Below, one piece after another: positions 18,145-26,583 of a stretch of DNA of 64,000 bases. Location of the stretch: positions 39,240 through 103,239 of IMG/VR virus record IMGVR_UViG_3300025264_002028; one strand, 5' to 3'. Each line of letters opens with the position of its first letter. The first letter of the stretch is position 1. Below the pieces are notes generated by a model. The model had not been told where the DNA came from. It worked only from the letters and a program-made list of their open reading frames with translations, and did no database searches. Both the position numbers and the translations under genes were made by a program. The DNA is from a virus.

Positions 18145-19579
18145 CAGTTTCAAATCCTCGATCAGTTTTCTTGGTGGCTTTTTTCAATTCATTACGTGTT
18201 TTGCCTTCTTCTATTCTACCATACTTTCCGAACATATTCATGTTGATATAATCGCCATCATCTAGGCCAGCCCCATGACGTGCTACTACGGGCACTAATT
18301 TTCTGTTGCCATTTTCTTCGAGGTCGTCTGCTATCTCTTCATCTGATTTCATCTTGAATATAGTAAAGCTTGTACATAGCCAAATCAAACGATCAGAACC
18401 AGAAACTACATCCGTTGACTCTTTAGTTATACCATCTCTATTCAATTGCACAAAACTTAAACATGGCACATCATGCTTAACACAAAAATTATGGAGTTGG
18501 GTAATCTGAAAACCAAGCAACTGGAATTCTTGCATGGAGTTAGAAATACCATCTGATCCCATTAGCTTAAGGTAGTCATATATTATTAAACAGTCTTTAG
18601 TTCTACCATTTTCGTCTATTCCTACGTGTTGATATAGCCACTTACGCATCAGCCCTAAGATATTTTCAAAAGGCTGTCCCGCAATACTAATATAATGATA
18701 AGGTATAGCCTTAAGCTTTTCGGCGGCTTCCTCTATCTTTTTTTTGTCTATCTCATTTTCTGCAAATTTTCCAGTAGATATTCTATTGATGTCTACGCCA
18801 CTGAGATTAGCAAGCATTCTATTCAAATGATCTTCTTTAGACATTTCCGTGTCTAACATCAACACTGGGATCTCTAAATTCTGTGTCACATGCAGAGCCA
18901 CTTCATCACCAAACATAGACTTACCAACTTTTGGTCGCGCGGCCACAAGGTCTACGCACTTTCTTCTAAAGCCGCCTCCTATAGCCTGATCGTAAATTGA
19001 GAAACCACTACTAATACCAATCATATCGGTAGGATTGTCTGCGAGATGGTGAATGTATGCTTCTACTTCGTCACCAATTATTTCTGGTTGATGACTAGAT
19101 GATTCATATATTGCAGAGGTAGCGTCCAGTATTGGCGACTCTACCATAGTAATTAAATCATTTATATCCTCATCACCACTAATAGTGTTGAGGCGTTTTT
19201 CACAAACCTTGAGAGTCTGCTGAATATTTCTAGCTAGTTTTAGCTTAGCTATTTTGGCCGCATGAATACTAATATTATCTTTATGGATAGGAAAATTGAA
19301 AAGGGATCGTAAAAATCCTATCTCATTTTTATTATTAATATTTTCATACAGGTTTAGATTGTTAGCTGCCGCTAAAATAGAGGCTAGTTCTACATGACTA
19401 CTTTCTGAGATTACCTTCTTGACACATTTGAAAATGATCTGATTCATTTCATTAGTAAAATGATCAGTATCAATAAAATCAATATTCAAAAAGGCATCTA
19501 GGCCATATTGACATAGACCAGCCAGTACAGCCCTTTCGGCAGCTAGATCCTGTAAATTTCTTTTGCTTACTTTTTCCAT
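18107..19579 (-). CDS. dnaB: DnaB-like replicative helicase
   Basis: This 490-residue protein has an N-terminal helical domain (LAAERAVLAGLCQYGLDAF) and a RecA-like ATPase with Walker A AARPKVGKSMFGDEVA (about 212-227), VLMLDTEMSKEDHLNR, and Walker B DCLIIYDYLKLM. This is the DnaB family layout and length. It should unwind DNA at the phage fork with the adjacent primase. It overlaps the small upstream gene by 13 bases. Confidence 0.93.
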   Translation of the reverse strand: MEKVSKRNLQDLAAERAVLAGLCQYGLDAFLNIDFIDTDHFTNEMNQIIFKCVKKVISESSHVELASILAAANNLNLYENINNKNEIGFLRSLFNFPIHKDNISIHAAKIAKLKLARNIQQTLKVCEKRLNTISGDEDINDLITMVESPILDATSAIYESSSHQPEIIGDEVEAYIHHLADNPTDMIGISSGFSIYDQAIGGGFRRKCVDLVAARPKVGKSMFGDEVALHVTQNLEIPVLMLDTEMSKEDHLNRMLANLSGVDINRISTGKFAENEIDKKKIEEAAEKLKAIPYHYISIAGQPFENILGLMRKWLYQHVGIDENGRTKDCLIIYDYLKLMGSDGISNSMQEFQLLGFQITQLHNFCVKHDVPCLSFVQLNRDGITKESTDVVSGSDRLIWLCTSFTIFKMKSDEEIADDLEENGNRKLVPVVARHGAGLDDGDYINMNMFGKYGRIEEGKTRNELKKATKKTDRGFETDEDYEATDIASV

Positions 19580-19752
19580 TTTTTGATGGCTTTAAAATAA
19601 TTAAGCTCTTGTGTGACGGCTGAAATTCTACCGACTTCAGAACTTGGATATTTATCCTTTGCTATTTGTTCAGCTTGTTTGCAATCCGTTGCTTTTATTT
19701 TCAAATGTTTGGCTTGTCCATCTGGTAAAGTAATATAAACAACGTATTGCAT
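19567..19752 (-). CDS. Small hypothetical protein upstream of helicase
   Basis: This 61-residue protein begins MQYVVYITLPDGQAKHLKI and has an alternating strand-helix pattern (KATDCKQAEQIAKDKYPSS). A strong RBS (AGGGGGATAT) precedes ATG 19752. It overlaps dnaB by 13 bases. No family recognised. Confidence 0.65.
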   Translation of the reverse strand: MQYVVYITLPDGQAKHLKIKATDCKQAEQIAKDKYPSSEVGRISAVTQELNYFKAIKKWKK

Positions 19753-19760
19753 ATATCCCC

Positions 19761-20336
19761 CTATTTTTTAATGAGTTTCTCATACTCTTGTCTAGAAATA
19801 AAAGTTGTTTCTGTTGTCTGTTTGCTTCTGAGTTTCATACAATCGGGGCATTTTTCAATGGCCCCAGCTCCTTCATGGGTGTGGCTTTTTAGATAGTGAT
19901 ATGTTCTTTCTTCAGAGTTGCGTATCATATACAAAAATGAACGGTGTCCTTTCAGTAGCGTAATTATAGAATCTAGCTCTTCTTCAACAGAAAGCTTTTC
20001 TTCTGGCAAATCTGTAGACTCTTCTTTTATTTGCTGAAGTTGATTTAGTTTTTCTACTGAAATTTCTACAATTTGTTTGTCTTCAGTACCCCATAGATCG
20101 TAACACTCCGTACAAAACTTTTGCATTTCCGTGTGGGGTTTTGCGTAGTGCAAACTTCTTAGTTGTGTATCCACCAAGCAATTTTCGTATTCATTCATCT
20201 TAGTTAAGATAGTATATATTTCTTCAAATTTACTTTCTATGGTTTTTTGTGGAGGAGTGGAGGATGTTGAAACCGTCATTGCTAGACAAACACCAAGGCC
20301 AATCAGATATAAAGCATTTAACAAATTGATCTTCAT
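19761..20336 (-). CDS. Membrane-anchored protein with two HYxxxH-CxxC motifs
   Basis: The 191-residue product starts MKINLLNALYLIGLGVCLAM, one N-terminal membrane helix, followed by coiled-coil-like sequence. Two copies of a probable metal site follow: HYAKPHTEMQKFCTEC (about 62-77) and HYLKSHTHEGAGAIEKCPDC (about 149-168). A third copy is in the protein at 59475-59954. ATG 20336 has AGGAGATATA directly upstream. Function unknown; see findings. Confidence 0.65.
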   Translation of the reverse strand: MKINLLNALYLIGLGVCLAMTVSTSSTPPQKTIESKFEEIYTILTKMNEYENCLVDTQLRSLHYAKPHTEMQKFCTECYDLWGTEDKQIVEISVEKLNQLQQIKEESTDLPEEKLSVEEELDSIITLLKGHRSFLYMIRNSEERTYHYLKSHTHEGAGAIEKCPDCMKLRSKQTTETTFISRQEYEKLIKK

Positions 20337-20344
20337 TATATCTC

Positions 20345-20662
20345 CTATGGTCCATGCCACGGCCACTTCTCAGCCATGGCCTTATTAACAGTGCCATTTT
20401 CACCAATCTCAACTAGCCATCTTCCATACTTTCCTGTTTTATATGTTCGAACATTCACGTTACCACGGTCATCCATATTAGCTACTATTAATTTTTTAAG
20501 TTCATTGGTAGCCGTTTTGTAATCTACATGTCCCCGTTCAGGAGTATTAACACCTATAAGCCTACAACGAAGACGTGCCGTAAGCTTTAACCCTAGATCT
20601 ACATCGAATTCGACAGTATCACCGTCAATACAGCGAATTAATTTTGCTCGATAGTTATACAT
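20345..20662 (-). CDS. Staphylococcal nuclease-like (SNase) protein, paralogue 1
   Basis: This 105-residue protein has IDGDTVEFDVDLGLKLTARL (about 12-31) and RLIGVNTPERG (about 34-44), then KTGKYGRWLVEI. It matches the SNase/thermonuclease OB fold with the Ca-binding D, the catalytic R and the TPE motif. It has no signal peptide, so it acts inside the cell or is unprocessed. A second copy is at 54292-54609. It lies between dUTPase and the membrane-anchored Cys/His protein. Confidence 0.85.
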   Translation of the reverse strand: MYNYRAKLIRCIDGDTVEFDVDLGLKLTARLRCRLIGVNTPERGHVDYKTATNELKKLIVANMDDRGNVNVRTYKTGKYGRWLVEIGENGTVNKAMAEKWPWHGP

Positions 20663-20671
20663 ATCATCTCC

Positions 20672-21103
20672 CTATTTGCCAGAACTACCAAAGCCATCTC
20701 CTCCCCTCTCAGTTATATCAAGAGAATCAACCACTGTCAAAGAAAAGTCTGGAACTTCCTGAAAAAGTATTTGGGCGATTCTATCTCCAGCACTAACCTT
20801 TAGAGGAAATGGATCATTGGAAGCATTATAAAGACATACTTTTATTTCACCTCTGTATCCTGAATCTATTACGCCAGCAAAAATTGCAACCCCTCGTTTA
20901 ACAGCTAGACCAGACCGAGGCCAAATTAAGCCAACATATCCTTCTGGGATTGACATAGCAATTCCAGTAGCAATGGTAGCTCTGCGGCCACGCTCTATCT
21001 CCCTATCCTCTAAGGAGTAAAGATCCCAACCAGCATCACTTGTATTATTTTTAGTGGGCACAATTGCTGTATCATCAAGTTTTTTAATATCAATATTAAG
21101 CAA
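20672..21103 (-). CDS. dut: dUTPase (TTG start)
   Basis: This 143-residue trimeric-type dUTPase has all five motifs: SDAGWDLYS, PRSGLAVKRGVAI, GVIDSGYRGEIKV, AGDRIAQILF and the C-terminal RGGDGFGSSGK arm. It hydrolyses dUTP to dUMP, feeding ThyX and keeping uracil out of DNA. The start is TTG at 21103, placed 7 bases after AAGGAG and immediately after the stop of the upstream gene; no ATG fits. Confidence 0.95.
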   Translation of the reverse strand: MLNIDIKKLDDTAIVPTKNNTSDAGWDLYSLEDREIERGRRATIATGIAMSIPEGYVGLIWPRSGLAVKRGVAIFAGVIDSGYRGEIKVCLYNASNDPFPLKVSAGDRIAQILFQEVPDFSLTVVDSLDITERGGDGFGSSGK

Positions 21104-21544
21104 TTATCTTCTCCTTTTTACGAGGCAACTATCACACACAAAAAAATCTCGCGCGTGCGCTTCTGGAACAATACTTGTTTTACGACACTCTTCACATTTT
21201 TGCTCTACCCTTTTAGCTTTTTTTCTATCTCTTGCAGTTGGTTTGTAGGATGGGGTGGTGACATCCATAGCCTCAATTTTATCATCAACAAAAAGATTCT
21301 TACGTTTACCTTGATTAACTGGTGTAGCACTAGCAGATCGCAGGTCTTTATCATCGGTTATTGATGAGATAAAGTTGTCTTCATTTCGTGTTACTAGAGA
21401 ATCTTTCTGCGGATCTTCTTCTTTGGGCTCTTCTGGTGGCGTCTCAACTGTTGCTAGTAACGTATTGGCCATCTTAATAAGTTCAGGATCGTTAAGTTCC
21501 ATTCCCTTTTTTAATAGTTCCTTAGCTGTGTCAATTACTGACAT
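21104..21544 (-). CDS. Hypothetical protein with C-terminal zinc ribbon
   Basis: This 146-residue protein has an N-terminal helix (VIDTAKELLKKGMELNDPEL), a disordered acidic middle and a C-terminal CEEC...CDSC zinc-ribbon pattern (about 122-142). It abuts dut with no gap and shares one base with the gene upstream. It resembles small phage accessory proteins; function unknown. Confidence 0.6.
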   Translation of the reverse strand: MSVIDTAKELLKKGMELNDPELIKMANTLLATVETPPEEPKEEDPQKDSLVTRNEDNFISSITDDKDLRSASATPVNQGKRKNLFVDDKIEAMDVTTPSYKPTARDRKKAKRVEQKCEECRKTSIVPEAHARDFFVCDSCLVKRRR

Positions 21545-22008
21545 TATGTTCTCCTCTTAGACAGGTTTTGTAATATATCTCCCATTCTTTTAGCATTATC
21601 AGCCTTTTCGATAAGGGAACTAAGTCTGGCATGGGTATGTGTTTTTATTTTAATAATTTCAGAAGCTAGAGGATTTTCTCTCACGGCGTTCCAATATTTT
21701 TCTTGCCATTTAGTATACTTGTCACCATATTGATTAACAATTGGAGATATTATATACCAGATGCTATCGTCAGCCCAATCTAAAATTATTCTTTGTTTAT
21801 TGTAAATGCTTTGTAAATAGTCTGCATGAGAATATAATGTATATGCCTTTTCTAGACACTCCTCAGCACTCAATGCCCGTAGTTCCATTTCACTTGTATT
21901 TAATATAATACCAGCCGTAGAATTTTCTTTCGTAATATCAATATTATTGATTGTTATCCAGTCTTCTACCTTGGATAAAAATTCATTCAATTTTGCTTCG
22001 CCACTCAT
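21544..22008 (-). CDS. Helical protein near recA (possible recombination mediator)
   Basis: This 154-residue, mainly helical protein has EKAYTLYSHADYLQSIYNKQ (about 50-69) and YGDKYTKWQEKYWN. I do not recognise a firm family. Its size, helicity and position next to a RecA-like gene and a nuclease recall UvsY-type recombination mediators of T4-like phages, but there is no motif proof. It overlaps the nuclease gene by 26 bases. Confidence 0.5.
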   Translation of the reverse strand: MSGEAKLNEFLSKVEDWITINNIDITKENSTAGIILNTSEMELRALSAEECLEKAYTLYSHADYLQSIYNKQRIILDWADDSIWYIISPIVNQYGDKYTKWQEKYWNAVRENPLASEIIKIKTHTHARLSSLIEKADNAKRMGDILQNLSKRRT

Positions 22009-22390
22009 CTATGTCCTCATTATATTTTAGTGCTACAAAAGTAATATCGTTTAGATTACACCATTCAACTTTATCTTTGTCCCGAGCCTGTGCTTTATAA
22101 AAGTTCATCTTGTTTTTAAAAAAATGCGAATTATATTTGAAGTGTTGTTCTCCATGGACTTCTACAATTAGATTTCTATTTGGAACAACAAAGTCAGCAC
22201 GCAAAACAGACTTTCGTATACTTGTTTTAGATCCCGGAAGAGAAACCTCCTCTAATATTCTATCAAAAGGAAAAATTTCTTCAAGAAGTTTTTTTGCTTT
22301 ATCGTGTAAGTTAGATCTTTCTTTTGACCTTGCTTGGTTACGGGCTGGTGTCCAGCTGTATTCTTTACCGTCAAGACCTTTTACTTTCAT
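21983..22390 (-). CDS. PD-(D/E)XK endonuclease (DUF559/Vsr-like)
   Basis: This 135-residue protein has VLRADFVVPNRNLIVEVHGE (about 67-86) followed by QHF, then ARDKDKVEWC. The D...E-x-H/Q core looks like the Vsr/DUF559 endonuclease superfamily. Adjacent to recA, it may act as a recombination or repair nuclease. It starts four bases after recA ends. Confidence 0.65.
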   Translation of the reverse strand: MKVKGLDGKEYSWTPARNQARSKERSNLHDKAKKLLEEIFPFDRILEEVSLPGSKTSIRKSVLRADFVVPNRNLIVEVHGEQHFKYNSHFFKNKMNFYKAQARDKDKVEWCNLNDITFVALKYNEDIDEWRSKIE

Positions 22391-22393
22391 ACT

Positions 22394-23455
22394 CTAAAGC
22401 ATCTCCTTTATTTCGCTTTCTAATATATGAACCACCTTAGGATTCTTATCCAAGAACTGATATAGTTTTTCTTGACCCTGTACTTTTACTGATTTCAAAA
22501 CTGCCTCCATGTCTTCAATATTGACTTCTGGATTAATTTCTTTTACAAGCTCTAAATGGGATGCCATAAACTCACACGTCAACCAAGCACCAGCTTTACC
22601 TATCATACCGAGGTCTTGTCCTAGAATAATAAGCTCTTGAATCTTATCTATACCATGTCCATATTTTAGCCAGCTTTGACATTCTCCTCCCGGAGGACCC
22701 ATAGAAGAACATAATATACGCCAATTAATAGCCTGTCCTACTTGTTGATCTCTTTGCTCCCACGCGGCTATAGACTTAACTTCCATACGTGTATCGGCTT
22801 GATACTGTATTTTTTTACCGCAGTCTGGCATTCGTGGGGCGCCATAGCCTGACGTATTAGCAATAAAATGAGTAATAATAATCATAGTAGCCCGTTGCTT
22901 TGGTACAATTTGCCCTAGTTTTTTGCAGAAAACAGATAGCAGCTTGGGAAGACCTGCTCGTCCGGGGGACATATCTCCATCTAGTTCTTTTTCAGGCATT
23001 AAGGCTGAAGTAGAATCAATAATACATACGCACCTATAGTTTTCTTTAGCGCTTACTAATTTAACTGTGATGTCTAAAAATGCCTCAGCGCTTAATGGCT
23101 CGTCTTCTGCGTGTACAATATGAATTTTTTCTTTATCCAGACCATCTACGCCTAACAAATTCATTTCTTTAAGACGCCCTTCTGCATCTAAATAGATAAT
23201 CGGGCGCTCTTCCTTTTGGCAGTTAGCTGCAATTTGAAGTGCTGTAGTTGTTTTACCACACTTAGGATCGCCCGTCAAAATAATCCAAGAGCCCTCTTTA
23301 ATCCCACCTCCCAATGCGATATCTATAGATGGTCCCACAGATATAACTTTGAAGTCTTTTCGTTGATCAAGGATCTGATTACCTGTCGATATCACGTTTC
23401 CATACTTTTTAATAATTTCCTTTTTAAAGGATGGATTATTCTTTACCACAATCAT
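22394..23455 (-). CDS. recA: RecA/UvsX-like recombinase
   Basis: The 353-residue protein has ISVGPSIDIALGGGIKEGSW, Walker A LTGDPKCGKTTTALQIA (about 57-73), IIYLDAEG and Walker B CVCIIDSTSALMPE. It also has THFIANTSG, a RecA loop-like region. It should pair and exchange strands in phage recombination. The tandem ATGs at 23458 and 23455 follow AAAGGAG; 23455 has the better spacing. The longer frame upstream would overlap the preceding gene by far more. Confidence 0.92.
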   Translation of the reverse strand: MIVVKNNPSFKKEIIKKYGNVISTGNQILDQRKDFKVISVGPSIDIALGGGIKEGSWIILTGDPKCGKTTTALQIAANCQKEERPIIYLDAEGRLKEMNLLGVDGLDKEKIHIVHAEDEPLSAEAFLDITVKLVSAKENYRCVCIIDSTSALMPEKELDGDMSPGRAGLPKLLSVFCKKLGQIVPKQRATMIIITHFIANTSGYGAPRMPDCGKKIQYQADTRMEVKSIAAWEQRDQQVGQAINWRILCSSMGPPGGECQSWLKYGHGIDKIQELIILGQDLGMIGKAGAWLTCEFMASHLELVKEINPEVNIEDMEAVLKSVKVQGQEKLYQFLDKNPKVVHILESEIKEML

Positions 23456-23906
23456 CATCACTCCTTTCAGCTCTTTTAATTTTAGAAAACAGATTTGTCT
23501 GACCAAAGGCCTTACGAGGTTTAGAAGTATTGTCTATTTTTTTAACAATATTTTCTTCAGTCTTGGGCTGTTGATCTAGAAGATGGCGCATAAACGCCAC
23601 TTCTTTTTTAACAAATGGACGTGGATTAAAAAAACCCAGAGAATAGGTGTTCTTTCCTCTGGGGGAATTTATATATTTTATTAAGGCATCTTCACCAAAT
23701 TCTTTGATTAACTTTCTAGCTGCAACTATTTGTCCTTGATAGGACCTTTTTTGTTTTTTGTTCCAAAATTTATATGCCAGACTGCCTTCGTTATCTTTCT
23801 CGCATTTACGTTGACACATTATTTCAGCGGCGTACTGAGCAGCATCACAATATTCACCCGTTGAGGGCGACTTGAACCTGCTTACTTTGCTTCTTTTTTG
23901 AGCCAT
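23436..23906 (-). CDS. Basic hypothetical protein upstream of recA
   Basis: This 156-residue, lysine-rich protein contains CDAAQYAAEIMCQRKCEKDN and QGQIVAARKLIKEFGEDAL. No recognised family. Basic charge and position beside recA suggest nucleic-acid contact, which is inference. It overlaps recA by 20 bases and the upstream gene by 53. Confidence 0.6.
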   Translation of the reverse strand: MAQKRSKVSRFKSPSTGEYCDAAQYAAEIMCQRKCEKDNEGSLAYKFWNKKQKRSYQGQIVAARKLIKEFGEDALIKYINSPRGKNTYSLGFFNPRPFVKKEVAFMRHLLDQQPKTEENIVKKIDNTSKPRKAFGQTNLFSKIKRAERSDDDCGKE

Positions 23907-24363
23907 CTTTAAAAATCATTAGGTTAACGTTTTCGGGGGTCAATTTTCTAGTTTGGACGGGTGCCTCGAATTCGCACAGCGGCCAACTAAATTTTCTAAC
24001 GTCTACAGTTTCAAGGTTATCATTTAAAACGCCGGCTGTCAAGTGCTGAAAAGCAGTAGCTGCTCCACTTTCCATATTTATATCTTTAGACACGCCACGT
24101 ACTACAAACACTCCGTCCAAACCGTTGGGATTATCAAACAAAACTTCCTGAGGGGCGCCAAAAACCAATACTTGAACCTTGGTTACACATTCTCCAGTTT
24201 CTTCACAAAAATTCATAAGGCGCTCCCATGGAGAGCCCGTTTCTCCGGGCCTGTCATAATCTGACCATACAGTTTGACCGTCTGTCAGCGCGCATTTCCA
24301 GAGAATTTCTATATCTTCCATAAGGAGTTTATGAACATATGAGTCTTGTTTGGTACAAAGCAT
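23854..24363 (-). CDS. Hypothetical protein
   Basis: Starting at ATG 24363 (RBS AGAGGA), the protein is 169 residues and begins MLCTKQDSYVHKLLMEDIEI. It contains WSDYDRPGETGSPWERLMNF and is rich in beta-type sequence later (VLVFGAPQEVLF). No family recognised. It overlaps the basic protein gene by 53 bases, a long but typical overlap for this genome. Confidence 0.55.
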   Translation of the reverse strand: MLCTKQDSYVHKLLMEDIEILWKCALTDGQTVWSDYDRPGETGSPWERLMNFCEETGECVTKVQVLVFGAPQEVLFDNPNGLDGVFVVRGVSKDINMESGAATAFQHLTAGVLNDNLETVDVRKFSWPLCEFEAPVQTRKLTPENVNLMIFKDGSKKKQSKQVQVALNG

Positions 24364-24364
24364 A

Positions 24365-24676
24365 TCAGTCCTCTTTAATCTTGTGTATTGATCCTTCATG
24401 TCTGGTAGAGACATTTACTTTATTTTTTCGTTTGTTTTTATTTTCATCTGACACTATTGAGGCCGCTTCTGTCATTACCACCACTCCTCTCTCCTTTTTT
24501 CGGGCAAATAGATTATGCGTTATAGTGGTTGCATCTACGTCATCTTTAATAGTTTCTAGATGTCCAGTAACTATTGTTTCTGATCTATTCAGCTTTTTAG
24601 ACAAAGACGCTACAGTTTTATTGGAGTTTTGTTCTATGTAAGACTTCTCATCGTTAGATAGTGGTCCACGTTTCAT
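24365..24676 (-). CDS. Small HTH-like DNA-binding protein
   Basis: This 103-residue protein begins MKRGPLSNDEKSYIEQNSNK and continues TVASLSKKLNRSETIVTGHL. That is the helix-turn-helix pattern seen in small phage regulators (residues about 8-42), followed by a basic tail. It may regulate this early-type gene block. One base separates it from the next gene. Confidence 0.5.
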   Translation of the reverse strand: MKRGPLSNDEKSYIEQNSNKTVASLSKKLNRSETIVTGHLETIKDDVDATTITHNLFARKKERGVVVMTEAASIVSDENKNKRKNKVNVSTRHEGSIHKIKED

Positions 24677-24677
24677 A

Positions 24678-25010
24678 TTAGTTCTCCATCATAAGCCTTC
24701 TGGCTCTAGTAAGGAATATCCTACTCGAAGATTTCAGATATTCTATATACAAATCAAATACATTTTTTTTAACTTTTTTGAAATCAAAATAAGGCCTGTT
24801 ATACGTAAGCCTGTCTGCGTGATATGGATCGAGAAGATCTCCTCTTCCATATTTTACATAATAAATTTCAGCATCACCTTTTATGATTAATTTAGCAAAT
24901 GCCATTTTTTGTTCAGCCGTCTTTCCTCCGTTACCATAGAAGACTTCTGTGGTTTTAGGAGGTTCAGGAATATTTAATCCTGAAAGATCTTCATTTTCCC
25001 ACCTAGCCAT
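24678..25010 (-). CDS. Hypothetical protein
   Basis: This 110-residue protein begins MARWENEDLSGLNIPEPPKT and ends with a basic segment (IFLTRARRLMMEN). No recognised motif. Its ATG (25008-25010) overlaps the last codons of the upstream small gene by 8 bases, so the two are probably translationally coupled. Confidence 0.6.
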   Translation of the reverse strand: MARWENEDLSGLNIPEPPKTTEVFYGNGGKTAEQKMAFAKLIIKGDAEIYYVKYGRGDLLDPYHADRLTYNRPYFDFKKVKKNVFDLYIEYLKSSSRIFLTRARRLMMEN

Positions 25011-25233
25011 TTAAACTCTCCAGTTTATCTTTAACTTGTTTAAGACAATCGGCCTCATTTAGACCGTCTAAAGTAAATTCAGCCGCGTTTGAAATACCGT
25101 ATTTGTTAAAAGTTTTAGTGCTTAATGGTGTTGTGTCTAAGCTTCCATCTGTATTTCTTTTAACTATTTCTACAGTGAATCGTATAGTTGCATGATGAGG
25201 ACAGTTCGCTCTTATAGGATCTTTTTCTATAAT
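25003..25233 (-). CDS. Small gene with apparent AUU start codon
   Basis: An uninterrupted 76-codon frame fills what would otherwise be a 225-base gap. It begins IIEKDPIRANCPHHATIRFT and ends KLESLNG. No ATG, GTG or TTG lies between the in-frame upstream stop and the conserved-looking body. A strong GGGAGGG sits 6 bases before ATT 25233, right after the stop of the FmdB-like gene. The 3' end overlaps the next ATG by 8 bases. Codon use fits the neighbours. Function unknown. Confidence 0.6.
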   Translation of the reverse strand: MIEKDPIRANCPHHATIRFTVEIVKRNTDGSLDTTPLSTKTFNKYGISNAAEFTLDGLNEADCLKQVKDKLESLNG

Positions 25234-25235
25234 TG

Positions 25236-25574
25236 TTAGCCCTCCCTAATCCACTTGGCTTTTTGTTTCGGAGTCATTTTATTAATTTTTCTGTACAGAT
25301 CAGATTTTTCTTTATTTTGCTTGTCTTCGACGGCGTTGTCTTCTTTTCGTCTTTTGTCCAGTTCATATTTTCCCATTTTAGATTTGTTTCTATCGGCCAT
25401 TTGTCCCACCGTAGTAGGCTCCCCAACTACGAATGCAATTGGGGCCTCTAAAGTTACTCGTTGTAATTTTTTCTTTTTGCATTCAGGACATTTAGATAAT
25501 GCATCATCTTTAATACTTTGCGAAACCGAAAAGCTGTGGTCACACGATGAGCACTCATAATCATATGTTATCAT
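25236..25574 (-). CDS. FmdB-type zinc-ribbon protein
   Basis: From ATG 25574 the 112-residue protein reads MITYDYECSSCDHSFSVSQS, then SKCPECKKKKLQRV. This is the C-x2-C...C-x2-C zinc ribbon of the FmdB/CxxC_CXXC_SSSS family. The C-terminal half is highly charged (GKYELDKRRKEDNAVEDK). Small zinc-ribbon proteins like this are frequent in phages; the role is unknown. Its stop codon is inside the RBS/start region of the AUU gene. Confidence 0.75.
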   Translation of the reverse strand: MITYDYECSSCDHSFSVSQSIKDDALSKCPECKKKKLQRVTLEAPIAFVVGEPTTVGQMADRNKSKMGKYELDKRRKEDNAVEDKQNKEKSDLYRKINKMTPKQKAKWIREG

Positions 25575-25575
25575 G

Positions 25576-25902
25576 TTAATATTTTGCATAAAGTAAATAA
25601 TAAAGCAACCAAAAGTGGAACGCCAATATGCCCACGGCGGTTGCAAATGTTTTATTTCTTAGTTTATCTATCAAATAGAATTTTTGTAAAAAGGTAGCTA
25701 TAAAGAATGTATTTATAAATTTTAACGCTATCAATAAGGAAACTTTTCCGCCGCTATGTGTTATTATAAACTTTGCTACAGGATTTTGCTCATTTTCCAA
25801 AATAATTTCTTGGGTTTCTATAGTCCAAAAGCAATCCACCGCAACAATGACTACGATAATAATTATCATAGCGTTGAATGTTATGTTTTTAAGTGTTGTC
25901 AT
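25576..25902 (-). CDS. Membrane protein (DUF5658-like)
   Basis: This 108-residue protein has three hydrophobic segments: MIIIIVVIVAVDCFWTI (about 12-28), SLLIALKFINTFFIATFL (about 55-72) and AVGILAFHFWLLYYLLYA (about 89-106). The order and size recall the DUF5658 family. It overlaps phoH by 4 bases (ATGA). Role unknown. Confidence 0.6.
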   Translation of the reverse strand: MTTLKNITFNAMIIIIVVIVAVDCFWTIETQEIILENEQNPVAKFIITHSGGKVSLLIALKFINTFFIATFLQKFYLIDKLRNKTFATAVGILAFHFWLLYYLLYAKY

Positions 25903-26573
25903 GATAGTTCAATTAAGATCTTAGCTATTATATTATTCCTAACTATATCTGAATTATCCAATTCACAAACTGACACTCCATCGACATTCTTTAGTTTATC
26001 CATACAGCGAGAAAGAGCACCTGCTTCGTTACTGACCAAGTCTGTTTGATAGAGATCACCGTTGATAATTGCTTTAGATTCTTGACCAATTCTGGTAATA
26101 AACATTTTTATTTGTTCATAGGTGGCATTTTGTGCCTCGTCAAGAATCATAAAACAGTCATGAAAATTTCTTCCCCTCATATATTCTAGGGGGCATAACT
26201 CAATTTTACCCTGTGATCTGAAACTATTAACAGTTTCCCTACTGAGAAAAAGATTTAACTCTTCTATTATAGGCATTAAATAAGGCTGTACTTTTTCAGT
26301 GAGTGAACCGGGTAGATAGCCTAAGCCTCTCCCCGCTTCTACGACTGGCCTTGATACTATAATTCTGTCAACCTTTTTACTTAAAAGATATTCAGATGCT
26401 AAACCTACCGCAACGGCTGTTTTACCAGACCCAGCTGGACCAGAACAGAAAGTAATTTCTGATTCCACCATGGATATAATATATTCTCGTTGATTTTCTG
26501 TTTTTGGTTTTAATTGTTTCCTATAATGTAAAGGTTGGTGTGGTGACTTTGGTTGTTTTCTTCTTCTAGGCAT
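25899..26573 (-). CDS. phoH: PhoH-like P-loop ATPase
   Basis: From ATG 26573 the 224-residue protein has Walker A CSGPAGSGKTAVAVGLA (about 43-59), IIVSRPVVEAGRGLGYLPG, and Walker B CFMILDEAQNATYEQ, the PhoH signature. PhoH homologues are common in phage genomes and are often called auxiliary metabolic genes, with a role in phosphate stress or RNA metabolism that is unsettled. The start was placed after the upstream stop because the N-terminal extension of the longer frame has codon use unlike these genes. Confidence 0.9.
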   Translation of the reverse strand: MPRRRKQPKSPHQPLHYRKQLKPKTENQREYIISMVESEITFCSGPAGSGKTAVAVGLASEYLLSKKVDRIIVSRPVVEAGRGLGYLPGSLTEKVQPYLMPIIEELNLFLSRETVNSFRSQGKIELCPLEYMRGRNFHDCFMILDEAQNATYEQIKMFITRIGQESKAIINGDLYQTDLVSNEAGALSRCMDKLKNVDGVSVCELDNSDIVRNNIIAKILIELS

Positions 26574-26583
26574 TAAATTTGGT

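Noticed and set aside
23860-23885. GACTTGAACCTGC looking like a tRNA T-arm
   Set aside because: No acceptor or anticodon arm can be formed around it; it lies in the coding start of a basic protein.
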